Positions 11,001 through 21,897 of a stretch of 64,000 nt of DNA are shown in pieces (position 1 is the first letter of the stretch; each line of letters starts with the position of its first letter). The translations under genes were made by a program, and so were the position numbers. Source of the DNA: Lottia gigantea (Eukaryota; Mollusca; Gastropoda; Lottiidae); NCBI RefSeq assembly GCF_000327385.1, contig NW_008707225.1, positions 1,937,003-2,001,002 of the forward strand, written 5' to 3'. The notes under the pieces are model-generated. The model was given only the letters and a program-made list of their open reading frames with translations. It had not been told where the DNA came from and did not search any database.

Positions 11001-13231
11001 GTTTCTATATTGCTTGGAAATTGAATGGACAAATCATTTTACTGTATGCAGAATTTGGCTTGAGCTAATAATAAGATTTAGCTTTACCTCCTCCAATAGA
11101 TTGTAACTTCTGTAACAAGTCATGTAACCTGAAATTATATTGAACAATAACCTGAACAATCTGCCTATTATAATATTGAATTTTTTATTTTGATTATTCT
11201 CTCATCTATGTGTACAAAACTATTCCAAATTTCTACAACACGTACCAAGATGATATTAAAAGATTTTCAAACTGGCCAATCTACAGATTTTCACTTAACC
11301 ATTTTTGCTTGATTGGTAAAAATCAAAATTTCTCATACGTTATTTAGCAAGTGAATTCCAGTTTATATTTTAATTGATTAGGGATCATGGTTTTAGTAAA
11401 AGTATTTTGATGTCATTAGAAAGACTGTCTTATATCAATTTTGATATAAGCTTACAGCTTTCAAAGAAAGACATTAAGCTTATATGTAAATCTATTTTCA
11501 GAACCAATTACTGACCATGATGTGAAAACTTCAGTTTTAGCTCCTAGAAATAAATCTAAATCATCTCTCATCTGTGACACTGATTTTTTATTGGCCACCA
11601 TGACCATAATATAATCAGGTAGTTCCTCATCTAAATAAAGAAAATATATTACAATGGTTATTTAAGAGGTTTAAACTATGTTAGTTCCTAATCGCAAAAA
11701 TATTGCTTGAATCACAAAAACTTAAATCTTTTCAGTCATTTATTCTACTTAGAAATTCTTGAAATGCAAATATCAATTGAAATAATTTTCATTCAAGAGT
11801 AACTTACCTACATAAGCTCCAAGTTCAACAAGCTTAGCCTTGATAGCAGACTGAAGAAAAAGATAAAACTGTATGAATAACTTTTCAAATGCAACATTTG
11901 TACTGGCAATCCTAATTGTTGAACTATATAGGTATAAATTTTATGTTAAAAAAACTTATATTATAAAAATTGATATTTCATGGGCAATACATGTAGCACA
12001 AAAAATGTGTATAATGTTCCAAAAACAAAACTTGATATTTCTTTTGCATATTATCTTTTATAAACTAAATGAACTGAATAAAGTTTACATGCACAAAAAG
12101 AAAGATTTGACTTTTGGGTACTACCACATTATCTAATTAATCATTGGTTAATCCCCTTTCTATATCTTAATCTATACAACATGACCAGATATAGTTAGAT
12201 AATATTACATCATTCTGACACTTGGTCAACATGGTACCATCTGATAAACATTAAATTTGTTAATTCCTGACAATTTTATATCCCTTAAACTGTCATTTCA
12301 TTGGATCGTAGAGATTTCAAACAAATCTAATTGGCTCTCCTGCTTAAAACAAAGAAATCTTCGAGCTTCATTTAAAAATCATCAACTCAGCATCCTTAAA
12401 ACAGGTGTTGATTAAACACAATCCCCACTGGTTCATTGAATAAATAGACAGACAGAAAGACACTTCCATTTTAAATTTTGTGACTAAAGAACTCACAGGC
12501 TTGTTTTTTCATGAAAGAATTTTTGAAAAAAATTTAAAATGCGTCCTATTTTAACACATTCCAGACAGACTGTGCCTAGCAGATATCACACATTTAATAG
12601 GTAAGAGCTATCATTAATTTAAAGTCTTTATTATGGAAACCAAAGTGATAAATGTATATCCTTAGCTTAAAAATGTAGACTTTAATGATTAAATGGAACA
12701 CTATACTAAATAGTAACTAAAACTACTTTTCAAACAAAAAAGGTAACTAATGGAACTGATGTAATATACTGGTATTGGCATTTCATATCTGAAACCTTAA
12801 ATCCTTCAATACAACCCTCTAATGCTGGGTGGAATACTGTCTTTATGTGGAAGTTGAATAGGTCAGTCGGTAGCGAGTTGGTTTGTCATTTGCTACTAAT
12901 AGGTGCAGTAGGTGTGAAGGTATCCAGTAAGGCCTAATGCACTAACAATCCAATCCTCCTCAAGCTCAAGATGACAAATTCTGATGCCGGTGCCAATGCT
13001 TTGAAGACTTGGCCAAATAATCATGGATTTAAGGCTGTGCTCTATATCAATGTATTGCCTTTTCATTTTGATACAATGCAGAAGGTAAAAAATAAAACAG
13101 GGGAAATTTTTTAATCAGTTTTCAGAAAAGAAATATTGCATGATCTAAGGGCCTGAACAAAAAGCAAATGGCATTCATTTCAATCAGTTTTTTACCCTGA
13201 TCTTGTGGCTTATTTCTGTTCCAATTTCCAT
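5012..13231 (-). CDS. zinc finger CCCH domain-containing protein 14 (Nab2-type poly(A)-binding protein)
   Basis: Exons in coding order: 13196-13231, 11808-11850, 11516-11630, 11088-11128, 10433-10805 (internal structure uncertain), 9707-10056, 9001-9143, 8631-8734, 8221-8415, 7179-7404, 6808-6971, 6360-6492, 5802-5941, 5334-5482, 5012-5134. The first coding exon gives only MEIGTEISHKIR. Exons 2-4 give the PWI-like Nab2 N-domain (GAYVDEELPDYIMVMVANKK). The middle is acidic and disordered with KHKHRKRHS and a repeated RSVV motif. Five C-terminal CCCH fingers follow: CKFWPAC, CKLFPQC, CKYDAKC, CLYYPNC and CRFGMSC starts, each ending C-x3-H. The family binds poly(A) in the nucleus and limits tail length. 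Intron phases match at every junction except the end of exon 5, where the frame breaks. The final AAG TAA at 5012-5017 overlaps a donor-like sequence, so a further small exon is possible. Confidence 0.93.
7405..8220. other. ZC3H14 intron, no feature seen
   Basis: An 816-nt intron between coding exons 9 and 10. It starts after the donor at 8220 and ends at the acceptor next to 7404. A 66-codon open frame at 7741-7941 (-) has no family resemblance and is taken as chance. Confidence 0.5.
12810..13050 (+). mobile_element. tRNA-derived SINE, copy 2
   Basis: Located in the first ZC3H14 intron. It carries taggtcagtcggtagcgagt, very like a tRNA A box, then ttggtttgtcatttgct and a tail block acaaattctgatgccggtgc. 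Copy 1 at 1801-2020 shares these blocks. This copy is the better-preserved one for the A box. The right end is not sharply defined. Confidence 0.65.
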
Positions 13232-13977
13232 CCTGGAATCGGTAGTTTTGCAAGTAAAATGTAATAATTTTATCAATTTTATCTGCAAAACGTTGTCCGG
13301 AAGTCAAGTTCTTCCATTTGTTCAAGAGAAGACAACTCGCAGACTATAATTTGAGTCATGGTTTTCCAGAGCAGGTGTTACTATCCATAGAAATGTATCA
13401 AATACGTGATATCTGTATATTTATCTGTTAAGTGGTACAGAAAATTCATAAATGCAAACATATGTTTTAAATTATGATCATGCGAGTGTTGATACATATT
13501 ATTTACAACTATTTCGGAACTAAAGAAGTGGGCGTGTTTTAATGTGACATTTCAATCAGCTGATAAATAACTAAGCATGCGCAATGAATATTTTGCTGCC
13601 AGATGTAAACAAAGCAATTCAAGAAATATTTTTTTTCCTGAAAACAAGTCATAACTTTACGATTATTAGTATACATCTTTTTGACATTAATTATATTCTT
13701 TCCACTCCCCATTGTGTTAAATTAAAGTCTAGAACTCACAGTGTTTCAGTAAGCTTATTGTCTACATAAAGCCCACAATTAATGTTGAACCACACTTTTC
13801 AATGTTTACAAAATCACATTTTGACATTTTCATCAACCAGTAAGCCTAGTATCTGACATTCAACAGCATTGATGTACAAAGTAATTTTCAGATGTATCAG
13901 GTTATAAAGTGACAACTGAAATCACATTTTGTTATTGTGATATATTACAATAAGTTTATTTTCCTTATAGGGACAAC
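13232..13977. promoter_or_regulatory. divergent intergenic region, ZC3H14 / BTBD17-like
   Basis: 746 bp separate two start codons pointing away from each other. The BTBD17-like ATG follows an acceptor (ccttatag, 13962-13970 area) by seven bases, so that gene has an upstream non-coding exon within or beyond this interval. Promoter elements are not recognisable by eye. Calling this shared regulatory DNA is inference from layout. Confidence 0.4.
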
Positions 13978-16081
13978 ATGGCAGCTCAACTTAATCTGCC
14001 ATTAGAGAGACCTGTTGTAAACAGTCCTGTAAGTGATGATAATTCTGATCAAACAGTGACAGTAACACCTCCATCCAAAACTCTAACATTAGCATTAAAC
14101 AGTCCAGAGGGTATTGATTGCTATGGTAACGAAAGAAAAGCTTTATTAGATCAAGGAAAGTTCTATAATAACCCTGTATTGAGTGATATCAAACTGGTAG
14201 TTGGTGGACAGAAATATTATTCTCATAAATTAATATTGGTTAAATGTAGTGATGTATTTGAAAGAATGTTTAGTTCAGATTGGTCTGATGAAAATTTAAA
14301 GGTACTATCTCTTCTTTTTTATTGATTATAGTGATTCTTTCGTAATTCAAAACTTGGGTGACATCAAAAGGTATGGCATCTAGAATTATCAATGCTAAAG
14401 GGGTTTAATGATGAAGTTTATTTCAATTTTTCATAAGGCTTTCGTTTTGTCATGGTTTTTGAACCTAGGATCAGTACTAAAGTGTCACAAAGGATGGTTG
14501 ATTGTTAGTACACTTAACATTTTAATATCGACTAACAGATAACTAAATAGAAGAAGATTAATTGTTATCAATGATAACCATGTACCATATGATATTTTTA
14601 ATATATTTTAACTAGGTATTTTTATCTCCTATGCGTTTGAACTTTGACATCCATTACAATTATAATAAACTGATAGCTTGTAATTCAAAAAAATCTTACA
14701 AACTTATGAGTTGAATCCATTTGCATATTAAGCTTTTTATAGAATTTGCTAATACTTTATAAAATATGGTAACTTTTTTATCGCTTTTTATACTTCTTTT
14801 CAAAAGCTGTTAAATCTCTATCTGCAATCAAGCTGTTAAATCTCAATCATCTTGTTATGGTTAAATGATCTTACTCATTTACTCAGCTGTAGATAAGGTT
14901 TTGCTGCTGGAAACAATTTCAATGGAATGAATAACATCAAATCAATGATAGTCTATATTGCCAGTGATGTTTGATGCTTTTCTATCTTATTTTAGGAGGT
15001 TGAGTTAAAAGAAGATAGTATTTGTATTGGTGTGTTTCCCAGATTTCTCAAATTCTTATACACAAATCATATTAAACTAAATACAGACAATAGCTTACCA
15101 ATACTTATACTGGCAGACAAATATAATATAGTAGATTTAAAAAATGTCTGCATAAACTTTGCTAGTACATGTATCATACCAAAATTACAATTAAAAGATG
15201 TCTTCCATATTTGGTTTCAATATGCTACTAAATGTTACCATCAAACTTTGATAACATGCAGTGTCCAGACATTATCAGACAAAATGGAGGATATCACATC
15301 AACCGTGGAGTGGGAAACAGAATGGATGAATTTAGATCAGGATCAGTTAATAGAATTCCTTAAAAGCTCTGAATTAATCATTAAAGATGAATATGCCTTG
15401 TGGAAAGCAACAATAAAATGGTTAAATGCTCCACAGAATGTAGAGAAGATACAAGAAAATTTGAAGAAAGTTTTGTGCTATATAAGATTTCCTATGATGG
15501 TACCTGAACAGCTGTGTGAAATAGAATCAAGTGCTATCGTTGAACAAAATACTGAGCTTTTTCAACACCATTTAAAATCTGCTTATAAATATCATTCCTT
15601 ACCACTTACTACTAGAGCTAATATGAAGGAATTTTCATCATCTGCTTTTCTGCTGAGAAATTATTCTGATTTACGCTGGGATAAAAGACTAATCATTCCA
15701 AAATATTCAACATTACCAAAAGGTGAAGAAGTGAGTCTGAGATTTGCTACAAGAGCATCTTCATTTCCAGCACAGACCTGGGAATGGGAATTAAAAATCA
15801 GTCCTAAAGGATTTTCACCAACTTGTGATGACCTAAGAACTATACTTTATTCTAATCTTATATTAGATCAACCACGTCCAGTGGAATATCTCTTATCAGT
15901 GGTTGGAAGTGACCAAATCTTACAGTCTGTCTGTGGTCGCAAAAACTTTACCAAGGCTCGTTACTCAATTGATACAGAATTAGAGAAGAAAATATCTGTT
16001 AGTGATTTAATGACATCAAATTCACCTTTATTAGTTAATGATTGCTTACACTTACAGATACACCTTAAACCTGTTGAATAA
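13978..16081 (+). CDS. BTB/POZ and BACK domain protein, BTBD17-like
   Basis: Two coding exons, 13978-14301 and 14996-16081, join in phase 0 to encode 469 residues. Residues about 60-160 form a BTB domain (LSDIKLVVGGQKYYSHKLIL and FLKFLYTNHIKL). A BACK domain follows (LADKYNIVDLK, WFQYA, LIEFLKSSELIIKDEYALWK). The C-terminal part (WEWELKISPKGFSPTCDD, then LSVVG) resembles the TRAF-like tail of BTBD17. Vertebrate BTBD17 is similar in length, but it has a signal peptide, which is not evident in this N-terminus (MAAQLNLPLERP). BTB-BACK proteins often serve as cullin-3 adaptors; that role is not shown here. AATAAA signals at 16671 and 16908 fit a long 3' UTR. Confidence 0.88.
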
Positions 16082-17665
16082 ACAATTTAATAGTTTCCTG
16101 GTGAATTGTAAGCTTTGGACAAACTTTCGGTAACTACATTAACTTTGGCATCATATCATAAGTAAAATATTAAATATTTTCTTGTGTTCTTTGGTGGATT
16201 GGTTAGGACATTCCAAGATTTTTTCAGACCTTTTTTGGTATTCAAGATGAAATTTGTTATGTTGCACATATATATTTAGGCACATTATTATGGTTGTAAG
16301 GTTGCACTCTAAAATGTTTATTTCTGTGAAATTATGCTCCTGTCTTTCTTATATGTATGTATGCTAAAAGTTGATTATATTGGCATCAAATAGCCATTGT
16401 TTTGCTTAATATATTTGGTTGCTGGTTACCGATAGATGTTCTCCAATTTCTAGTCTCAATTGTGATATAAATCATATTCAAATCAAAGTGTAATTATGGT
16501 TGTGATAAAATTTTTTAGTAACTTTTTTTATGCTTTATTTTGATAAATGTGCTCATTTTCATCTAAGTGCCTTATTATAGATTACTATAGGAATTTCATC
16601 ATGTGTTCATTTCCAAATAATGTTGTAAGGGAAGTTTAACATTTGTTGATAAATAGTGCTATTATTAAACAATAAATAAGTCTTGATGATTTTTCTCAGC
16701 ATTAATTATTGTAAAACAGATTAAAGAATCTTCTTGGTATTTTCTTTATTTGCTATTTGCTTTGCTTGGCATTATTCATTATTTTTTAAATGCTTTTAGA
16801 TTCTTCTAGAACAGTGGGTTTATAATTACTTCAGAATTGATATCATGACTCGTCTTCATTTGTCCTTATCATTTTCATTTAGATGCTTTTTCTTCTGTTA
16901 AGTTTTGAATAAAGTACTTTAAAGTTTAATTACCAGAAACTATATTCATTATATTCCTAACCTAAATGTAAGGTCCATATTGAAGAAATGTAAGAGTCAT
17001 ACTGTATAGTAATGGGGTTTCTATGAATCATTAGAAGGGGGAGGGGGTCTGAGAAGGGGCCACATTATTGTAAAGGAATGACTGTATTCACTAGCATTAT
17101 ACAACTCTGTGATACACGAAAGATGGCTATTGAAGTCAAGGTATTAGACACAGTTCGTAGTAGCTTAATATTGTGCTTGATGAGGGGGTTGATGACAAGG
17201 CTATGGAAATGAGGGCTCTCCTCTTAAAGCCCATGAAGCACCATTATACAGAAACATTTGTAGGAATGCTTCGATGAATTTTTGAAAACGAATTCAAGGG
17301 AAATCTTAGATTCCACTATTAATGTGTATTTATGGTATTTTAAACTGGTTTTCATTGTCTTAGTGGCCTACGTGTACCAGAAATTTAGATATTAACCACC
17401 ACAGGTTTACTACCAGACCACTCTGTAAAATCGTCCACCAAGTGGTGAATATATATTTCTTACTTTCATGGTTTATGGACCTATATTATCATAAAGTAAT
17501 TATACAAATATATCGAATTGAAATCGAATCAGGTGATATGGACATTAACCTTTATTTTCACCTATAGATTATAGATAAGCAAAACATTTCAATATTATTA
17601 ATTTTCTGGCTCACTTACCAATTTAAACATCACGAGGATAAGTCAAACGTGAATAAGCAAACAAA
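16082..17665. other. intergenic: 3' UTR of BTBD17-like gene, then upstream of phospholipase B gene
   Basis: AATAAA at 16671-16676 and 16908-16913 mark likely 3' ends of the BTBD17-like transcript. A G-rich patch lies at about 17035-17060. The remainder is unremarkable AT-rich DNA before the ATG at 17666. No coding exon or RNA gene is seen. Confidence 0.55.
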
Positions 17666-20600
17666 ATGAAAATATTAACAGGAATTATAGTAACTTTAAC
17701 CATAGGTAAGTATATGTTTTGTGATTGTGTGGATAATGACCTAATAAAGATAAATTCTGCAATACTCTCTTCATTTGCTTGTCTATTCCTGAGGCATTAT
17801 GATTTGAATATTACCGACACAAAACTATCTGGGAACCCTTCTTTAAATAAGGACTGCATATTCCGTGAGGATTATTTGAATAAAATACTGTCAACATTAA
17901 TTGTAAATTTTTTATTAAATTTGAAATACGTCATGCTGTATCAAAAACGAATAGGCATTTATAGATCTTCACACTGCAGGCAATATTGTCACGATAAACG
18001 TTACCAATGGACAATAGGATAGGATTAAAACACAAATTGTCTTAAAAAATTATAATTGGAGGAATTTTTTGGGACCCAAAGATCGATTTTGAAGGTTTAA
18101 AAATGACTGACTAACACCTTTGACAGGTAAAGATGTCAAGATAAAACAGCTGAAAACGGCAGAAGAGGCTTGTGTACTGGTCGATCAATTCCGAAAAGTG
18201 TCTGATAAACAAACTTTGATCAGCATCAGAATGGATGTTTTATTCAAAAATTCCCTAATAAATATATTTATTCTAGCTTATTCAGTCCATAGCGAAAAAA
18301 GCTATGAAGATTTTATCAAAAAGGCCGGTAAACGTCCTTTAATGAGAGAAAGTTTTAATAAAAATAATAAAGTTTTTGGCGGAAAGGTAAGTCAATTACA
18401 AAATTATACAAAAAAGGATTCCTTTGTATATGCACTAGGGCCTTGCTCTTGGATGCAGGGTCTAGTACTGCGATGAAGTTGAGATGTCCTAAATACAGGA
18501 CATATGTCAATTTGACTATTTCACGGTGGGTCAGCCTTTGAGTGTTTTTGGCGGGCACAATTCAGCAGGTAATTTGTCTGGTAGTGACCATTCTACATGC
18601 CAAGAACGAAAACTAGATCTAGTCAGCCCAGTCCCCTATACATATATGATCCTGCATTCCGCAATTGGCACCAAGTTCGTTTGGCCACACTTCTGACTGC
18701 TGCTCCTTCTGTACCTGGTAATACAAGGACTCTCAAGGTTCTCGCAGTTTTACACTTATTTATTCCCACTGGTTACAGAACCAGAGCGACCAAGCAAATC
18801 TTGGCTCACTTCCTTACAGTGGGTTTCAATACTAAATCCTAATATCCCAGATCTTCTTTTTTTGTCAAATTGACAAATACAGCCGAAATAATTATTCCTT
18901 CTTTTGGCAGAGATCAGCTGAACCGTTTCCATGTGAACCTATTGCACCATCCAATCCAGCACCGATATCAGGTTAGTCTGGTTTTGTTTCTATGATTTGA
19001 GGGTAACCAGAAAGACAATGATCAATGATTGCCTTTATTGTATGTTTCTACAGATATTTCACTTTTTTTGCAATTGAATACCCAGAAATTTTCTTACATT
19101 CCGGACAATTTATTAGGTAACCACCCATTTACTGAAGGTGAAGACAGGCCCCTAACTAGCAACTTATTAAAGGTTAAGATATTATATTTTTTTTATCCAG
19201 TGCACAAATTGAGACCGGGTGATATTAAAATTGTAGCCGCTCTTGGAGATTCTCTTACGGTAGGTCAATATATCCGTTTATTGCATTTAAAGTAGTCATA
19301 CTGAAACAGTTATTGTTGCATTGGTCAAAACTATGCACTCTTAAAGAGAGTTGAACGGAATAATATAATAGTTGTCGTTTCTGTCTTATATTTATTTGTT
19401 TTACCGCTAAGCTTTTATATGCTCTTGCTAAGCTCTTACATGCTCCTGTTATTATGTTACGGTTGTTCCTTGAAATGATAGAAGACAGAGTTTAGATAAT
19501 ATAACTTGTATTGCTTCAGTTGTTAATTCATTACATGATAATAATAATAATATGTTATAAAACTATACATTAAAATACAAATGATAATTATGAAGAATTA
19601 ACATAAATTCAATATAAATATTCAATACTCAATGCATACATAATATATAAAGTTGGGGGTGTTTATATAAAATGTCATAAATATAATAATTAACTAATAT
19701 AACATTGTTTGGGGAGAGTTTACTCGCTTGTAATGTCGAGAGGCACTACTTGCCAATATTCTTAGGGCACGACATTATCTTGAGCACTTGTGAGTTAACG
19801 CATTGAGTCCTGATGCAGCCTTGGTAGATAATCTAAGGCTCAATTTAATATAATTGAATAGTTGCTTTTATAGATTATCTACCGCGTTGCACCAGTTGGG
19901 GCAGTCAACAGGCAAGTATGGAATCTAAGGCTCAAAGTATAATAACGTTTGATTAATTCATTTTATAGATTCCCTATCAGGCTGTGACTACCAATGCTCT
20001 CATATAATATAATAAATGTATATAAACTGAACCTTTTTTTTTTTTTTTTTTTTTTTTTTGAACCTTACCTTGAAATGATAGAAGACAGGGTTTAGATAAT
20101 ATAACTTGTTTTGCTTCAGTTGTTAATTGAAGAATATGGCAGAGGCTGGGTTATATAGCCCATTCTAGGACGCTGTATCTATAATCAAATACAGAGCTAA
20201 CAAACAGTTTGTTTGTGGCAACCCAGCATAGTAATTAAAACTATAGCCAAATCCCTCTAATCAACAACCAAGCTTAATTAGCGATAATACCCTGTCTTCC
20301 ATTTCAGGTGATAGTTAATCTCTATATGAGATTTATAATTAAACATTAATACGATGAAGGTTAATCTACTACAATAAGGCTTTATGATGAATTTCCAGGT
20401 TTCATAATGTACATTGGTTTTCCACGAAATATGACTATACTGCATGACAAGTACGATAAAATAACAATGTTATTTATAAATCAATTTAAAATTATTTTTT
20501 AGGCTGGAGTTGGCATCACTGCAAAGACTATTCTTGATCTACTGACAGAAGAGAGGGGAAAGTCGTTTAGGTACGGTATGATTGTCGCCTACCATTAACC

Positions 20601-21830
20601 CATATACTCTATATCAACAAAGCATTTGTCCCCTAGAAAAAATAGTTTTCACCCCAATTGAACCCCCTCTTTATTTTCAACAAATTAAAAAAAAACCTGA
20701 CGTTTTTTTACGTTTATGTCCCAAACTATGTGTCAGAATGCGCCAAATGAATTCAATTTTTCGAAAAGTTTCTTTGGAAAACGCCACCATAGATGCTCTA
20801 TGAGTGGCTTGCGACTATGAAGCCTCAACATTTTGAGTTCAGCCTCCGCAGTTGTCAATCCAGTATCCCCCACTCAGTTAAAATAGTTAGTAAAACTTGT
20901 TCCCCTAGTCTCGGGAGGCTGACACTGTCACAGACCAATCGTATTATGTTTGTTGCTGTAATCTCAATTTCGATCAAATTCCATGAATATGCATAGAGAC
21001 AATTATTGATGAGCTATTACTATAATCACATTGACATATAATGTATTTTTTTATTTTATTTTATTTATTACAGTATCGGTGGTGATGGGACATTTGAAGA
21101 TTATGTAACAATTCCTAGTGAGTTTTTTCCTTGTTATATCTTATTCTGAAGTCTTTTAAAGTTCATCTAGCATGTCGTCTCTTGCTAGTCAATTTAAATG
21201 TTATTATTTGCTCCTCCGAACAATCAAGTTTGGCTACGGGCCTGGTCGTTACATAGTTGCAGTCCAATTGTATTGTATTCCAATTGTATTGTATTGATTT
21301 TATTGTATATTTTCAGACATTTTAAAGAACTACAGCCCGAACATCACAGGGTTTTCTGTTAAAACTGGTGGTTTATACAGTAAAAATGCCAAATTCAACG
21401 TTGCAGAAGCAGGAAACGTTTTCCAGTATGTTGTGTAAATTCTAATTCTCTCCGTTATGAATGGTGATCCGAGAGAAAGTTTTATTAGGCATGCCCATAG
21501 AGTTATATAAGTAGAACATTCTATTTTTAACTCTATCGGCATGCCAATATTAAGATTTTTGACATCACCTTTACCTTCAGACATCCTTCCATCCAAAGAT
21601 TTCGATAGTTTCTTAAATCATTTTTTTGAGTATGTAAGTGTAAATGTAATGATATGATATCATTTGTTTTCAGAGACCTTTCAGACGAAGCTAGACTGTT
21701 GATAACTAGAATGAAAGCTGATATCAATATTGATATTAATAATGACTGGAAATTAATAACTATCTTGATTGGTGATAATGATTTATGTAAATTCTGCAAT
21801 GAAGATGTACGTACATGTATTGTCATAATT

Positions 21831-21897
<67 letters not shown>

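Noticed and set aside
13122-13325. 67-codon reverse frame
   Set aside because: It is a different frame over the 12-codon first exon of ZC3H14; the true start is ATG at 13229-13231.
18120-18276. Extra exon of phospholipase B copy 1 after the acceptor at about 18125
   Set aside because: It reads open into exon 2, but copy 2 has no counterpart and it would separate the signal peptide from the conserved start.
19029-19200. Extra exon before the GDSL block in copy 1
   Set aside because: Exon 3 joins exon 4 in phase without it, exactly as in copy 2; the translation has no family match.
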